Part shown: piece after piece, positions 12,401 through 22,700 of the stretch
How positions within the stretch are numbered: the first letter of the stretch is position 1
Layout of the letters: each line of letters opens with the position of its first letter
The notes under the pieces: generated by a model
Told to the model about the DNA's origin: nothing
Seen by the model: only the letters and a program-made list of their open reading frames with translations
Database searches by the model: none
Position numbers and translations under genes: made by a program
DNA from: Pezizomycotina sp. ARF18
Taxonomy: Eukaryota > Ascomycota
Length of the DNA stretch: 34,866 bases
Assembly (NCBI GenBank): GCA_002224055.1
Contig: AZLU01000140.1
Location: 72,181-107,046 of the forward strand
Direction of reading: 5' to 3'

Positions 12401-13696
12401 GTCGTTTTCCCGCTTGAAGCTCTGCACCGCCGAGCGCTTGTTGAGGTCCCAAACTCGGATTGTCTTGTCTTCGCCGGCAGAGAGGATTAAATCCTGGTGA
12501 GGATGGAAGAGGCACGCGACGGCGTTCTGGAAGTGTCCCCTGCATGTATCGACCTCCCACGCCTTGGTTTCTGTTCATATAGTACAACTATCAGCATAAC
12601 GTGACCCAAAAAAAAAAAAAAGCCAATCGTACCGCTCATCCTCCATAGCTTAACGAGCCTATCATCGCCAGCACTAATGATCAACGGCAGCGTAGGGTGA
12701 AAAGCGACCCAGTTGACTCCCCTGTCGTGACCTTCGAGAACAAACTTGACGACGGCGTCGGTGTTGCCGAACATGTCCACCTGACTTGTGTTCGCGTTCG
12801 GCATCCCTTGAGGATCGAAGGCCATTGAGGTTGTCGGGGCTGAGTGCTTCTTTCGGAGACCGGAGATATCCCAAACTCGCACGGATTGATCAAGCGAAGC
12901 TGACACGATGAGGTCCTCCTTCGGGTGGAATTGAGCACACATGGTGTAATGATTGTGACCGGTCATCGTGCAGACTATAAGAAAGATAACATTAGCTACA
13001 GAGCTCCACTTTGCCTTGCTTCGGTGGTGGGAACTCAGTCAAGGTTAAATGTGCTATATGAAGCAAACCCATAAATAATCAGGGAAAAAAGGTGAATCAA
13101 AGAAAGTCAATTGGGCCATACTCAAGCTCCGATTCTGCCAGTTCCATATCCTGATAGTCTGGTCGTCGCTGCAGCTGAGGATCCAGGGAAGCTCGTGGTG
13201 GAAAAAGACCGTTCGAACGTAATCTAGATGGCCATTGAGCGTGAAAAGGCATCTCCTGGTCTGGTAACTCCAGACCTTAATCTTGTAATCGTCGCCTCCT
13301 GAGCAGAAGAGCGGCTGGGTCTTGTGGAAATCAACCCCACGGACTGGGCCATCGTGCTCCTCGAACCTGTCGATCAGGGTGCCCATGCGGTAATCCCAGA
13401 GCTGGATCGTGGACGAGTGAAGGGATACGAGAATCCATGGTCTATCAAGAGAAAAGATGGTGGTTATTATTGTCAGTTGATGTTTCTTAAGCTTCGGTGG
13501 GCGAAATATATAACAGACCGTTTAGGATGGAAGGCAATCCCTTTCGCACGGGATGATTTCGACTCGAACTATAAAGCGGGACATGGCAATGCCTAGTTAA
13601 TACAGTGGTTCTACGAAATACTATAATATTTGAATGCTGAGCTAGCGCTAAGCAAGGAAGAAGGGATGGAATGCTTGCCTTCGTTAGCATCTGCAT
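9469..13696 (-). CDS. COP1: Coatomer subunit alpha (alpha-COP, COPI coat), seven exons, C-terminal half with about eight frame breaks
   Basis: Alpha-COP is an essential COPI subunit that binds di-lysine cargo through its N-terminal WD40 propeller and coats Golgi-to-ER vesicles. Exons: 13696-13679, 13568-13519, 13441-13122, 12974-12633, 12570-11604, 11490-9796, 9704-9469. The start gives MQMLTK; an in-frame stop lies just upstream, and the ATG at 13690 is an alternative. WD40 landmarks include [32 protein letters not shown] and the tract around [19 protein letters not shown]. The C-terminal domain follows, with an acidic linker near 10500-10680. Exons 1-5 read cleanly. Exons 6-7 need frame corrections near 11258, 10870, 10783, 10470, 9680, 9588, 9538 and 9498, each one missing base. 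Family similarity continues across every break, so I infer sequencing deletions rather than a pseudogene. The gene is also called RET1 in yeast. Confidence 0.93.
13569..13678 (-). other. COP1: GC-AG first intron of alpha-COP
   Basis: The intron begins GCAAGC and ends TATAG. It joins the codons of MLTK to [10 protein letters not shown], the conserved alpha-COP N-terminus, in phase 0. No GT donor in the vicinity gives this join. Confidence 0.85.
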
Positions 13697-14921
13697 GTTG
13701 AAATGGTTTGCGCTTCAGCTCAGAGTGTCGATACTCTGAGAGAGGAACTAGAGCAAGCTAACAAAACTGTATAGTAAAACGTATAAATCCCCCCAAAGGG
13801 ATTGAGGCAGCTATATTTCAACTATGAGGATGAATAAAGAAAATATATATATATATATATATATATACGTGTCTCTATGATGTTCTGTCCTGTAAGGGCT
13901 ATAGTAGCGAGAACCAAAAAAAAAAAGAACAAAAGAAGCCCAGACCGAAATTGAACGTTTATTATTTCCTTTTTTTTTTTCTTTTTTTATTTTTTTTTTT
14001 TTTATTTTTTTTTTTACTATGAGTGGGTGACCTTCGTGAAAGGTAGTCTGGTATTGCTGCTTTGTCCCCCGGTCTGTTTTGGCTTCTTCCTGATAGAGCC
14101 ACCTTTACTACTTCTAAATAAGCTACAACTGCTGCTATTAAACCTTAACACCTTAAGTAAATTTTGGTAGCTTATACGGCCTGCGTGCTGCAAAAAATTT
14201 TCTACGGCTTGCAGCTTACTAGAGGACAATAATATTGTCTTGCGGGTCTCGAAAAGAACCTGATTATATAATCAAAGGATAGGGCTCAAAAAAAAGACTA
14301 AATTCCAATAAATACACAGAGCAGGGGTATATTGCATCCTTTGGAAAGGAACAGAAACCGAAACAGAAACCAAAGTTCCAAAATATACAAATAAATAAAA
14401 ATAACCAATATAAATAAATATATCATCCTCTATTACGTTATTTCTTTAATCGTCGTTTCGTTACGGAAAGCAATCAATATTAACGTCAGATTGTACAGGT
14501 CCTTTAATAGTATAAATGATCTGAAGAACAAGAGAGGGGTTTTTTTTTTTCTTGTTTTCCGTTTCTATAAGTGCTTTTGTTTACCAAGAAAGATAGATGC
14601 CTACCATAAATGCTTAAAAAAGAAAGAAAGCAAGAAAGATGCCATGCCAGATGCTAAGGGGAAAAGAGAAATATCAATCATGAAGATACTGGTCAAAAAG
14701 AGACGATAAACAAAGGAGATGATGTTTGTATGTATGCAGATAAAGCTAGCAAAAGCAATGATCAAAAAAAAAAAAAACAAAGGAAATAGGAGGGAGAGAG
14801 CGTTATAATGGAATAAAAATAACATGCTAAAAAATCAGAAGACAGAAACCCGCAAGAACAAGGGACCAAAACCAAAAAGTACGGCAAAAACGAAATAAAA
14901 CGATGACGATAATTATTATGA
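13697..14921. other. Spacer with (AT)n and T-rich tracts
   Basis: Expected to hold the alpha-COP promoter and the 3' flank of the next leftward gene. It has an (AT)12 tract at 13843-13867 and T-rich blocks at 13970-14016. On the - strand an open frame without ATG runs across about 14017-14265 and ends in a basic tail; it resembles nothing I know. Confidence 0.55.
13843..13867. repeat. (AT)12 microsatellite
   Basis: Uninterrupted alternating A and T about 150 bases upstream of the alpha-COP start codon. Confidence 0.95.
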
Positions 14922-16117
14922 TTAGTTGTCGAGGTCCATCTCAGCGCTGCTGTGAAAGACCCCTTCTATGCCATGGAAGCTCAAGGGCCTCCGCTTCTTG
15001 ACGGCAGTAGTCTTCCGCCTCAAGGAAAAGTTGTTACGCTCGGCCGTAACGGTCGCGGTAGCCGCTTCGGCTTCGGCGAAGCCGTCAAGGACAGATTCTA
15101 TGGTCATTCTTCTGCGGGCCCTCTTGCGAGGTGACTTTTTAGAGTCTCCGTCGCTCTCGTCATCACCGTCGCTGTCGGTGTCTTCAGTCCAGGTGTAGGA
15201 ACGCTTCCTAGAAGCCATAGTGGAGCGAGGGCTGATGCCAGGTTGAGACTTCCTCATTTCAGACCTTCCGTAGGTTCCAGTGTTTCCTGGAGAAGGTCCA
15301 CCCTTCGTTTGGGGAAAAGCGGATCCTGAAATCCCAGTGCTCAGCGAGGAGAATCCTCCTAGAAGGAATGCATCGGTTGGGTACGACGAAGAACAGATGT
15401 CGATGCTCCATTCGTTGAAGGTATCGTCGTCATCGTCGGACGCATCGGTCCGGAAATCTGTAGTCGTAGCGGCTTCGGTGTCATCATCCGAAAGAGCAGA
15501 TGAATAATCTCCCTTGAGGACTTCGATGTCGATGCTCAGGAGCCCAGACTCATCGGTCCATACTTCTCCCTGCTTAAGAGGAGGCGTGTACATAGGAGAT
15601 ACGAGAGAAGCCGGCAATTCTTCAATGGTAATTGAAGATTCCCTCTCCAAATTCGGCTTCTCATCATGAATCTCACGGACTTCAGCGTCGCTTTCATCCT
15701 CCGAAGTCTCGGGTTCTTGCATAAAAATCTGCAAAGAGGGCCTCATCATTATCATTTCGGTATCCGAATCGCTTTCGGAATCGCTCAACGATTTCACAGA
15801 TGAAACACCGCTGCTGGGGGCTGGAGAGAACGGGCGAATCTGAGGGGTTCGAGGCATTTGAATTTGGATCGTGCCATTCTTGGTGACGATCCCGGCAATG
15901 GGTTTTGCTGGAGCACATAAGAGCTGTAGAAGTTCTCTTGGGGAGTCATCGGCCGAGGAGTCCTCGATGCCGATCGGTTGGGCACCTGCTTGACGTTGTG
16001 GTGCGGTAAAAGTGTGGAATTGTTAGGAAAGTTCGGTGTTGGGTGGTAGAAACGAGGAGACTTCGTTGGCGAACTTGGTCGCCTTCTTCTTGGGAAACTT
16101 GGTCCAAAGGTTGCCAT
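14922..16117 (-). CDS. Uncharacterised acidic Ser/Asp/Glu-rich, probably nuclear protein (one frame break)
   Basis: Not recognised. The first 65 or so residues, from the ATG at 16117, are Arg/Pro/Ser-rich and end around SRTPRPMTPQENFYSSY. The frame then breaks near 15915-15925 by one base, and the following frame carries AKPIAGIVTKNGTIQIQMPR and runs about 320 more residues to the stop at 14922. That part has acidic Ser-rich stretches (SDSESDSDTE, EDESDAE, DASDDDDD) and a C-terminal basic cluster KKSPRKRARRR that looks like a nuclear localisation signal, followed by MTIESVLDGF. Total about 395 residues, probably largely disordered. It is transcribed in tandem with alpha-COP. The break is of the same kind as those in neighbouring genes. 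Ser/acidic tracts suggest casein-kinase-type phosphorylation, but that is inference. Confidence 0.65.
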
Positions 16118-17301
16118 TGTATATCGGTCTGGCGACGTAACGGAGTGTTATATGCCTTTCGGCTGGTAGTGGTAAATGTGTGGCCTTTTTCGAGGAAATG
16201 CTCTTTTTATGGCTTTGACCTATGAGTCGAGAAATATGCGTATAGCTGGAGCGAAGCGTGTGCTACAGGAGGCGGATTTAAGGTTGAAGTATTGTGAATG
16301 TTTTCGACTCATAATGTTATGCTGTTTTCATCTAAAAAAAAATAAAAAATAAAAAAAGAATCAGTAAAAAAAAAAAAAAAGGATGGGATCCGGAGATATA
16401 TATATATATATATACTCTAATATAAGAAAATGATTATCGTGGATTTTCTTTTTTTTTTTTTTTTTTTTCCCTTCCCACTAGCGCTTGAAACGGGAATACA
16501 CGGGGACCCCTGCTCCCTCGAAAATTTTCGTTTGCGTTTTACCAGTGCTGTACACCTCACCTCATGATCGAATGCTGGGTAAAAGTACCCCTCCTATCCA
16601 TTGGCCCGGGTCCTTTCCCGAATATTTCTTTTTAACGCTTCGTGTCGGTAGCGACGAGGTCCACCGAAAACGCTTCCATTGGGGGTACACGTAGAACAAA
16701 GGAAAAAAAATTTTCCTATTCTTTCAGTTCGTCTCAACTTCGACTCCAGGACACATTCCTTTTTTCTGTAATTTGATCAATTCGCGCCAGATTATGTAGA
16801 GGAGAAGAGTTGCTCCCCTCGCTTTTCCCCATTGAATTGAGGGCCTGTGACACCTCCAGCAACGACGTTGTTATTCCAGAAAATAGAAGAATCCTTCACA
16901 TTTTTTTGGCTGCCATTTCAATATCTAATACCCGATAAACACATCGTCACATCGTCAGCCTCAATGACACGACATACCAATTCAACATTCTCCAATATTG
17001 TCTGATTTCATTTCTTTTAAGCGCGACAAGAAATCAAAATAGAACACCAAAAAGATACTCGTACTTTATATATTTATTTTTCTTGACACGTTCTTCATTT
17101 TATCTCAAAAGCAAAGAGTCATCTTCAACAAAAGAAAGAAATGAGAGGGTTGAAGTTGAAAAGGTGCCGCATTTTCTTCTGCGTAACGTCGTATGCAAGT
17201 CTAAGAGGGGAAACTGAAATTTTTTTTCTCCTAAATGTGTTGGCAGTCTCTCATTCGATTGATTCCAAGGTGGGCTGGAAGAAAAAGAAAAAAGCAAAAG
17301 G
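16118..17301. other. Spacer, divergent promoter side
   Basis: Lies upstream of the leftward gene ending at 16117. It contains an (AT) tract at 16396-16414 and a T20 run at 16449-16468. The 69-codon + frame at 16485-16694 matches no known family. Confidence 0.5.
16396..16414. repeat. (AT)n microsatellite
   Basis: About nine and a half AT units in a spacer. Confidence 0.9.
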
Positions 17302-17583
17302 ATGACATTCCGTAATTTGAGAGCAGTTCTCGTACGTACCAAAGGCGCCACCCACGTTCAACCCGTTCAAGCCAGTGAGATTATCGAACGGATCGCTATT
17401 GCATACCGCTTGCATTCCGAATTACACTTGATGCATATACCCCGAAATTCTTCAAACTGGGAAGGCAGGGCGTGGTACTCTGGTCGTCGGTTAAGAGGCG
17501 TGCCAATGAGAGAAATCGGTGGTCTGGTATCGACGTATCAAATCCCAACGTCTAGCACAATGTTCGACTGGAGATACGTCCAA

Positions 17584-17619
<36 letters not shown>

Positions 17620-17835
17620 CACCTCACGGATACGATCGTAAGGCTCGAACTCAAAAGATTCATCATAAAAATCTTCAAAGGCAAAAGAAAAAAGGCTACT
17701 GCAGAAGCTGCATTATACCGTAGCTGCGACGCTTCGGCAAGGAGTTTGCAGAGCGAACTCAAATATCCACAAAATATAGGCAGGCAGTGGCGCCAGTTTG
17801 CAAAGGAATTGCAACCTATCAGGATTGCAGTTTAG
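17302..17835 (+). CDS. Doubtful open frame interrupted by a T28 run
   Basis: A 177-codon frame with ATG. The first part has balanced composition (for example ASEIIERIAIAYRLHSELHL) and the last part reads like a normal C-terminus (NIGRQWRQFAKELQPIRIAV, stop). Between them T28 at 17586-17613 encodes a run of Phe, which would be odd inside a protein and looks more like intron or spacer sequence. The - strand of the same stretch also has protein-like pieces, for example around 17310-17400. No family was recognised, and the strand and exon structure are unresolved. Confidence 0.25.
17586..17613. repeat. Poly(T) run, 28 nt
   Basis: The longest single-base run seen in the window; it sits inside the doubtful open frame at 17302-17835. 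Confidence 0.95.
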
Positions 17836-18028
17836 AATATAAGGCATAAGTCCTCTGCTTGACTTCGTATGCACGAGATGCGCTGCTGCTGCATCTAGCA
17901 AATTCTCACGCGAGAAAGTGGAAAAGTTCGAGGTTTTCGAGGGCTCGGACAATTCGCACTCTTAGTGAGTCGAACACTATTGGAACCTTATTTAAGCTTA
18001 ATCTTAGTTTAGTATTATAAAGCGTCAG

Positions 18029-18438
18029 TCACAAGTATTCCAAGAAAGAGCTAGCTATCTCGCTCTCAAGGAAGTGACAGGTATTTCCAGAAATAAATTT
18101 CGCCGACTCCAGAACCTGGACTATTTTTTTTTTTTTTGGGGGGGGGCTACTCACCGAATCATAAAGCCAAACCCCCACATAAATCCGCACTTCAGTCGCT
18201 CGTAGCTGATTTGCGCCACGAGTAACATGGGACAATTCTTCCGGCCCGGCTTCCTTGTTCGCCCGCATACGTATTTGAAACAATCGCGAAGGACATGTCC
18301 CGTATTGCGGATGGCGTCGGCCGAGCGCTCAAGCAGTTCTTCAACCTCCGTGCAGAAATTGGAATCTTCAAATGCAGAAGCAAGCCCGTCTACATCTGCT
18401 ACGAACCAGTCGCTGCCTACCGCCGAGAGCGACCGCAA
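18029..18438 (-). CDS. Doubtful antisense frame overlapping the Fic/Doc gene
   Basis: An open - strand frame (18438-18151) with good codon composition, including SDWFVADVDGLASAFEDSNF and GHVLRDCFKYVCGRTRK. It reaches a GTGAGT sequence at 18154. A TAG acceptor at 18121-18123 would give an intron of only 34 nt made of a C run and an A run; the sequence beyond it continues protein-like to a stop at 18029, if one base is missing. It lies opposite the predicted N-terminus of the Fic/Doc gene. Only one of the two is likely to be coding over 18227-18438. No family was recognised. Confidence 0.25.
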
Positions 18439-18949
18439 TGTCTGTCAAGGGAAGCATGCGCTTACAGAAGACCAGAACTATCCGCCGGGCGGTGTTTCAG
18501 AAGAGGATTTGGCTCTCATCAAAGATGTGATGCAGACGCACGCGGTAAGTCTAAAGAGGCTGAAGGACTTGTGACGTGGCTCGACATGAATACAGTCAGC
18601 ACAATCAACGATTTGATGATGAAGGAAGACCCCGGGGGAAATACATACTATATGATGAGCATCTCCTTCGCACTTCCATAAGTCGCCCAGAACAACACTA
18701 TCAGTACAACGGTGTCCGGGATGTACTGCTGTTGGCAGCACTTTATACGGAAACAATTGCTGCGAATCATTGCTTCTTTTACGGAAACGAAAGGACGGCG
18801 ATGGTTGCTGTATACTTTTCTTACGGAAGAATGGCATCCTCTTGGCGGAAGCCGAAGAGTTCCCGGCAATGATGGTTAATCTGGTCACACATGAAGCATC
18901 CGTGGAGGATCTTGCGGATTTCTTGAAATGCTGCGCTGTCAATACTTGA
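18227..18949 (+). CDS. Fic/Doc-domain protein, two exons, one frame break
   Basis: Fic-fold proteins usually transfer AMP or phosphate to protein hydroxyls; Doc is the kinase-type branch known from bacterial phage-maintenance modules, and related single-domain proteins occur in fungi. Exon 1 (18227-18544) has a basic leader that could target mitochondria (inference), a Ser-rich stretch and the start of the domain (EEDLALIKDVM). A 55-nt intron (18545-18599, GTAAGT...CAG) joins it in frame to exon 2, which contains LYDEHLLRTSISRP and the core motif NHCFFYGNERTA at 18765-18800. The catalytic His, Phe, Gly-Asn and Arg are present, but the usual acidic residue is Tyr and the usual Gly/Lys is Glu. 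The frame breaks near 18815-18820 in a T run; the final frame carries the C-terminal helices and stops at 18949. The ATG at 18311 is an alternative start. No antitoxin-like partner was found. Confidence 0.62.
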
Positions 18950-19726
18950 GAGAGATCTTGTAACATATGAATCAGAAAAAAAAAAAAAGAAAGAAAGAAA
19001 ATGCATTAATGTGAGGATTCTTTGCAAAGCTTGCGTATTGAAACCTCTCAGCGATATTCCCGAGGAGCTCATTAGCTCCCTTCAAAGGATCAGTGGTTAA
19101 ACACTCGCTAGGCAAACATGGGACGAACTCGGATTTTAGCCTACCGGGAATAACGCCCTTGAAAAAAAAAAAAAATGAAAAAGAAAGAAGAGGAATCTAG
19201 ACGTGTATAAAGTAGGGTGTAAAGTAGGAGGCTTAGCAGATACGTGGAGAAGATACATAGACGAGAGGCAGCCGAAGCGCTCTTGAAGCTGCATCGCCAT
19301 CAAATTAGGAACGATGATTTGATTTCAATCTCTAAAAATAAAAATATATATGAAGATGTTGTCTGGCCCGTACTTTCGTGAAGATGGGATGTTTTATGTG
19401 TTGTATTGTTAGGCCGAAGCAGTGGTAAACAAATGGATTACTCCTTAAGTAGCAGTAATATTTGGTTCGCTGAAGCTGTGAACTCACGCCAAGCCTTTTT
19501 CCGTTTTAAAATATCCGGGGGCTGTTTCGGGCTCTTTTACTGGTACCGAACGCAATTTAGAGGCGGAGCCAAAAAAAAAAACGCGACATCCAAACAATTC
19601 CCCAATTCCCGACAGTCCTCTTCTTTCGTACTTGAAAGAGCAAAAAAAAATGCAACTGAGCAGAATATACCAATAGACAACGACTTTATCTCTCGGGAAC
19701 AAGGACGACGTAAGTGTGGGGAGACC
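18950..19726. other. Spacer between the Fic/Doc gene and CHL1
   Basis: Both neighbours are transcribed rightward, so this is the Fic/Doc 3' flank and the CHL1 promoter. The frame upstream of the CHL1 ATG stays open to 19406, but family alignment favours the start at 19727. No other gene seen. Confidence 0.55.
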
Positions 19727-22700
19727 ATGGAGCCCAAAGACAAATTCTACCATCCATATGAACCGTACCCAATCCAGCTCGACTTTATGCGAGCGCTTTA
19801 CGAAGTAATCGAGGATGGTGTGTAGGGATATTCGAGTCTCCAACAGGTGTGTAAAGCTCCGTTAGGTCGAGTTATGGGCTCTGCTGCTTGATAAAAGCTC
19901 TGAGCGGTGTTATCAAGACCAACAGCTGACATATTTGTGTTTCACTTTAGGAACTGTGAGTGATATATGGTCTTGAATCCGTTTGCCCATAGGATGATTG
20001 CATCTATGAATACCAAATTTATTTCAAATGATTCGATGCTCTTAGGGGTTCGCTTAGAAGCTGATCCTGTTTTTAGGGAAAATCTTTGAGCTTGATATGT
20101 GGGTCCTTGACCTGGCTGCGGAGCCACAAACGGCGTCTTCTCGAGGTGACATCTCCAAAATGGAAATAGACCTGACGAACCGGATTGGGTGCTGGAGCAA
20201 GCCAAAGAAGAGCATAAGGACAATGCTCTGCGTGCAAGGCGAGCACTGGAAAGGCGGTTAGCTGAAGCTAGAGAACGTGAGCTCAAAGAGAAACAGGCAT
20301 ACCTTCGCGCTGCGGACGACGAGAAGAGGCTGTGGAAGCGTCAGGTAGGTTTTTTCCAATGAAAACGGCTGCTAAATGTATATTTTTGGGGAATATCAAT
20401 ATTGCAATGTTTCGTGGAAAGATGCTTATCTACTATAGAAAAGCAGCGAAACGATGGGTAAAAGTTCGTCTGCGGCACAACAGAACGAATCACAATTCGA
20501 GCTTGATGAATACATGGACAGCAATGACAGAAACGGTGTTGATTCGGACGGGTTGACTAAGGAACGAGAGAATTGCTTGCAAAGTACGGTTCATCGTATT
20601 CAACTCTTCGTTTTGATTTGCTGGACTAATAGATAACTTCTCCATTGATGAGCGGTCTGAAGGCACCAGAAATCATATCTAAAAGCCGAAAACGACGAAG
20701 ACGAAGATGAAGTCAAGGTAAATTTCGTGCTAAATAATTTGTTTGACATACTTTTTAACGTTCTAAGCTAATATCTGGTAGATAATCTTCTGCTCGAGAA
20801 CGCATTCTCAATTAACGCAATTTGTTCATGAGCTTCGGAGAGTTACTACTCCTACTTATGAAAACAACGAACTCTCAGTCTCTACTAAGCCAGATGTACC
20901 TACAGAGAGCATCAAGCACGTTCCGTTAGCGTCACGAAAGCTGCTCTGTATAAACTCTGATGTGAATACTCCTTCGACTGCTGCAACCACCGTCAACGAG
21001 CGATGTCTAGACCTCCAGGATCCATCTGTGGCGAAGGCAAAGAAGTGTCCGTTCTTAGTCTCGAAGGCGGACAGCGACCGTGTGGTGCTTGAGAGGGATT
21101 TCAGAGATATGGTTCTGGCGGACGTACGGGACATCGAGGATGTCAAGGGGATCGGTTCGAAAATCGGTGTATGCGGGTACTACGCATCGAGAGAAGCTAT
21201 GGGGCCTAGCGAGGTATGCGTCGATAGTTCATTGTTCAAACACAACTCACGTAGACCTTTTTTCGTCTTTGCTAATGATATTTCGTCCTCAGTAGATTGT
21301 CACATTGCCGTATCCGCTCCTGCTGCAGAAATCCTCTCGCTCGGCGATGAATATAAACCTCAAGGACCACGTTATAATCATCGATGAAGCGCATAACCTC
21401 ATGGACGCTATTTCGAATATCCACTCAATTACCTTATCGCTTTCGCGGCTCATACGGTGTGAGGACCACTTGACTGCGTATCTAATAAAGTTCGGCAAAA
21501 AGTTGAAGGGAGGCAATAAGGTGTTTGTGAACCAATGCCTTACGTTGGTGCAAGTGTTGAAATCCTGGATTGAAAATAAACGCAAAACTGGAAACAACGC
21601 GGATGGTGTCGTCACACAGGGAGAGCTACTCCGACAACGGAATATTGACCAGATCGATATCTGCGCCCTAGGGAGATATCTCGAAACGAGCAAGCTGGCT
21701 CGTAAAATACAGGGCTATGCTGTCTTCAAAGACGAGCAACAGCTCGAAGGAACTTCCGGGAAGAAGAACATCCAAGTCGAAAAGAAGAAGAGCAACATCC
21801 AAGGTCTCCCTGTCTTATCTCAAGTGTACTCGTTTCTTTTAACGCTTACCAACACAGAAGCCGAGGGCAAGGTCTTTTTCGGTCCTCTTGATGATGGAAA
21901 GGAATACGGCTTCCGTTACATGCTTCTCGATCCCTCGTATCACTTCAAAGACATTGTCGAAGAAGCGAGGGCGGTTATACTTGCTGGTGGAACAATGGAA
22001 CCGGTAAGTCACTGCCGATAAATGTTTCTTATTCATCAAACCAACACCAATTTATTTGGAAACTCTGCAGATTAATGATTACATCAACCACCTCTTCCCT
22101 TATCTGCCACCTAACAAGATAAGGACTGTCTCATGCGGACATGTTATTCCGAAAGAGAATATGTTGGCGACAGTGGTCCATAAGGGACCTGGTGGCCACA
22201 AGTTCGAATTCAATTACGAACGGCGCAATGATCCTAGCATGGTATGACAATTTTCTTCATTTCCCTGTAACATCTCTATGATTGAGCATAGTTAAATCGA
22301 TCCGCATGATTAGTGCAACTTTTTTTTTTCCCCCTCTCGGATTTACGTGGTTGAAACCGAGCATCCTTGCCTTACTTATCTCGCGTTGTCAATTTTTTTG
22401 GTTCTAGATATACGACCTTGGCCGCTCGATCATCAACCTGTGCCTCGCCATACCGCACGGCGTTGTAGTTTTCTTCCCGAGCTACAACTACCTCGACTTT
22501 GTCATAAGGCAATGGCAGGCGAAAGGTCCGAACGGCTCTCCCCCAATCTGGGAGAAACTATCTCAACGCAAAGCTCTTTTCCAGGAGACCAAAGGCTCCA
22601 GCAGCGTGGACGAGATGCTGCAAGAGTACGCTGCAGCCGTGGACACAGGGAAGGGAGCTCTACTGCTCAGTGTTGTGGGCGGCAAGATGTCCGAAGGCAT

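Noticed and set aside
9469-13696. Alpha-COP as a pseudogene
   Set aside because: All breaks are small deletions, splice sites and conserved residues are intact, and the same kind of break occurs in every neighbouring gene.
14017-14265. A possible last exon on the - strand with a basic tail
   Set aside because: No ATG, stop codon just upstream, no recognised family and no clear partner exon.
18227-18949. A toxin-antitoxin module
   Set aside because: No small partner gene with an antitoxin-like domain is present next to the Fic/Doc frame, and the gene has an intron and a long eukaryote-type leader.
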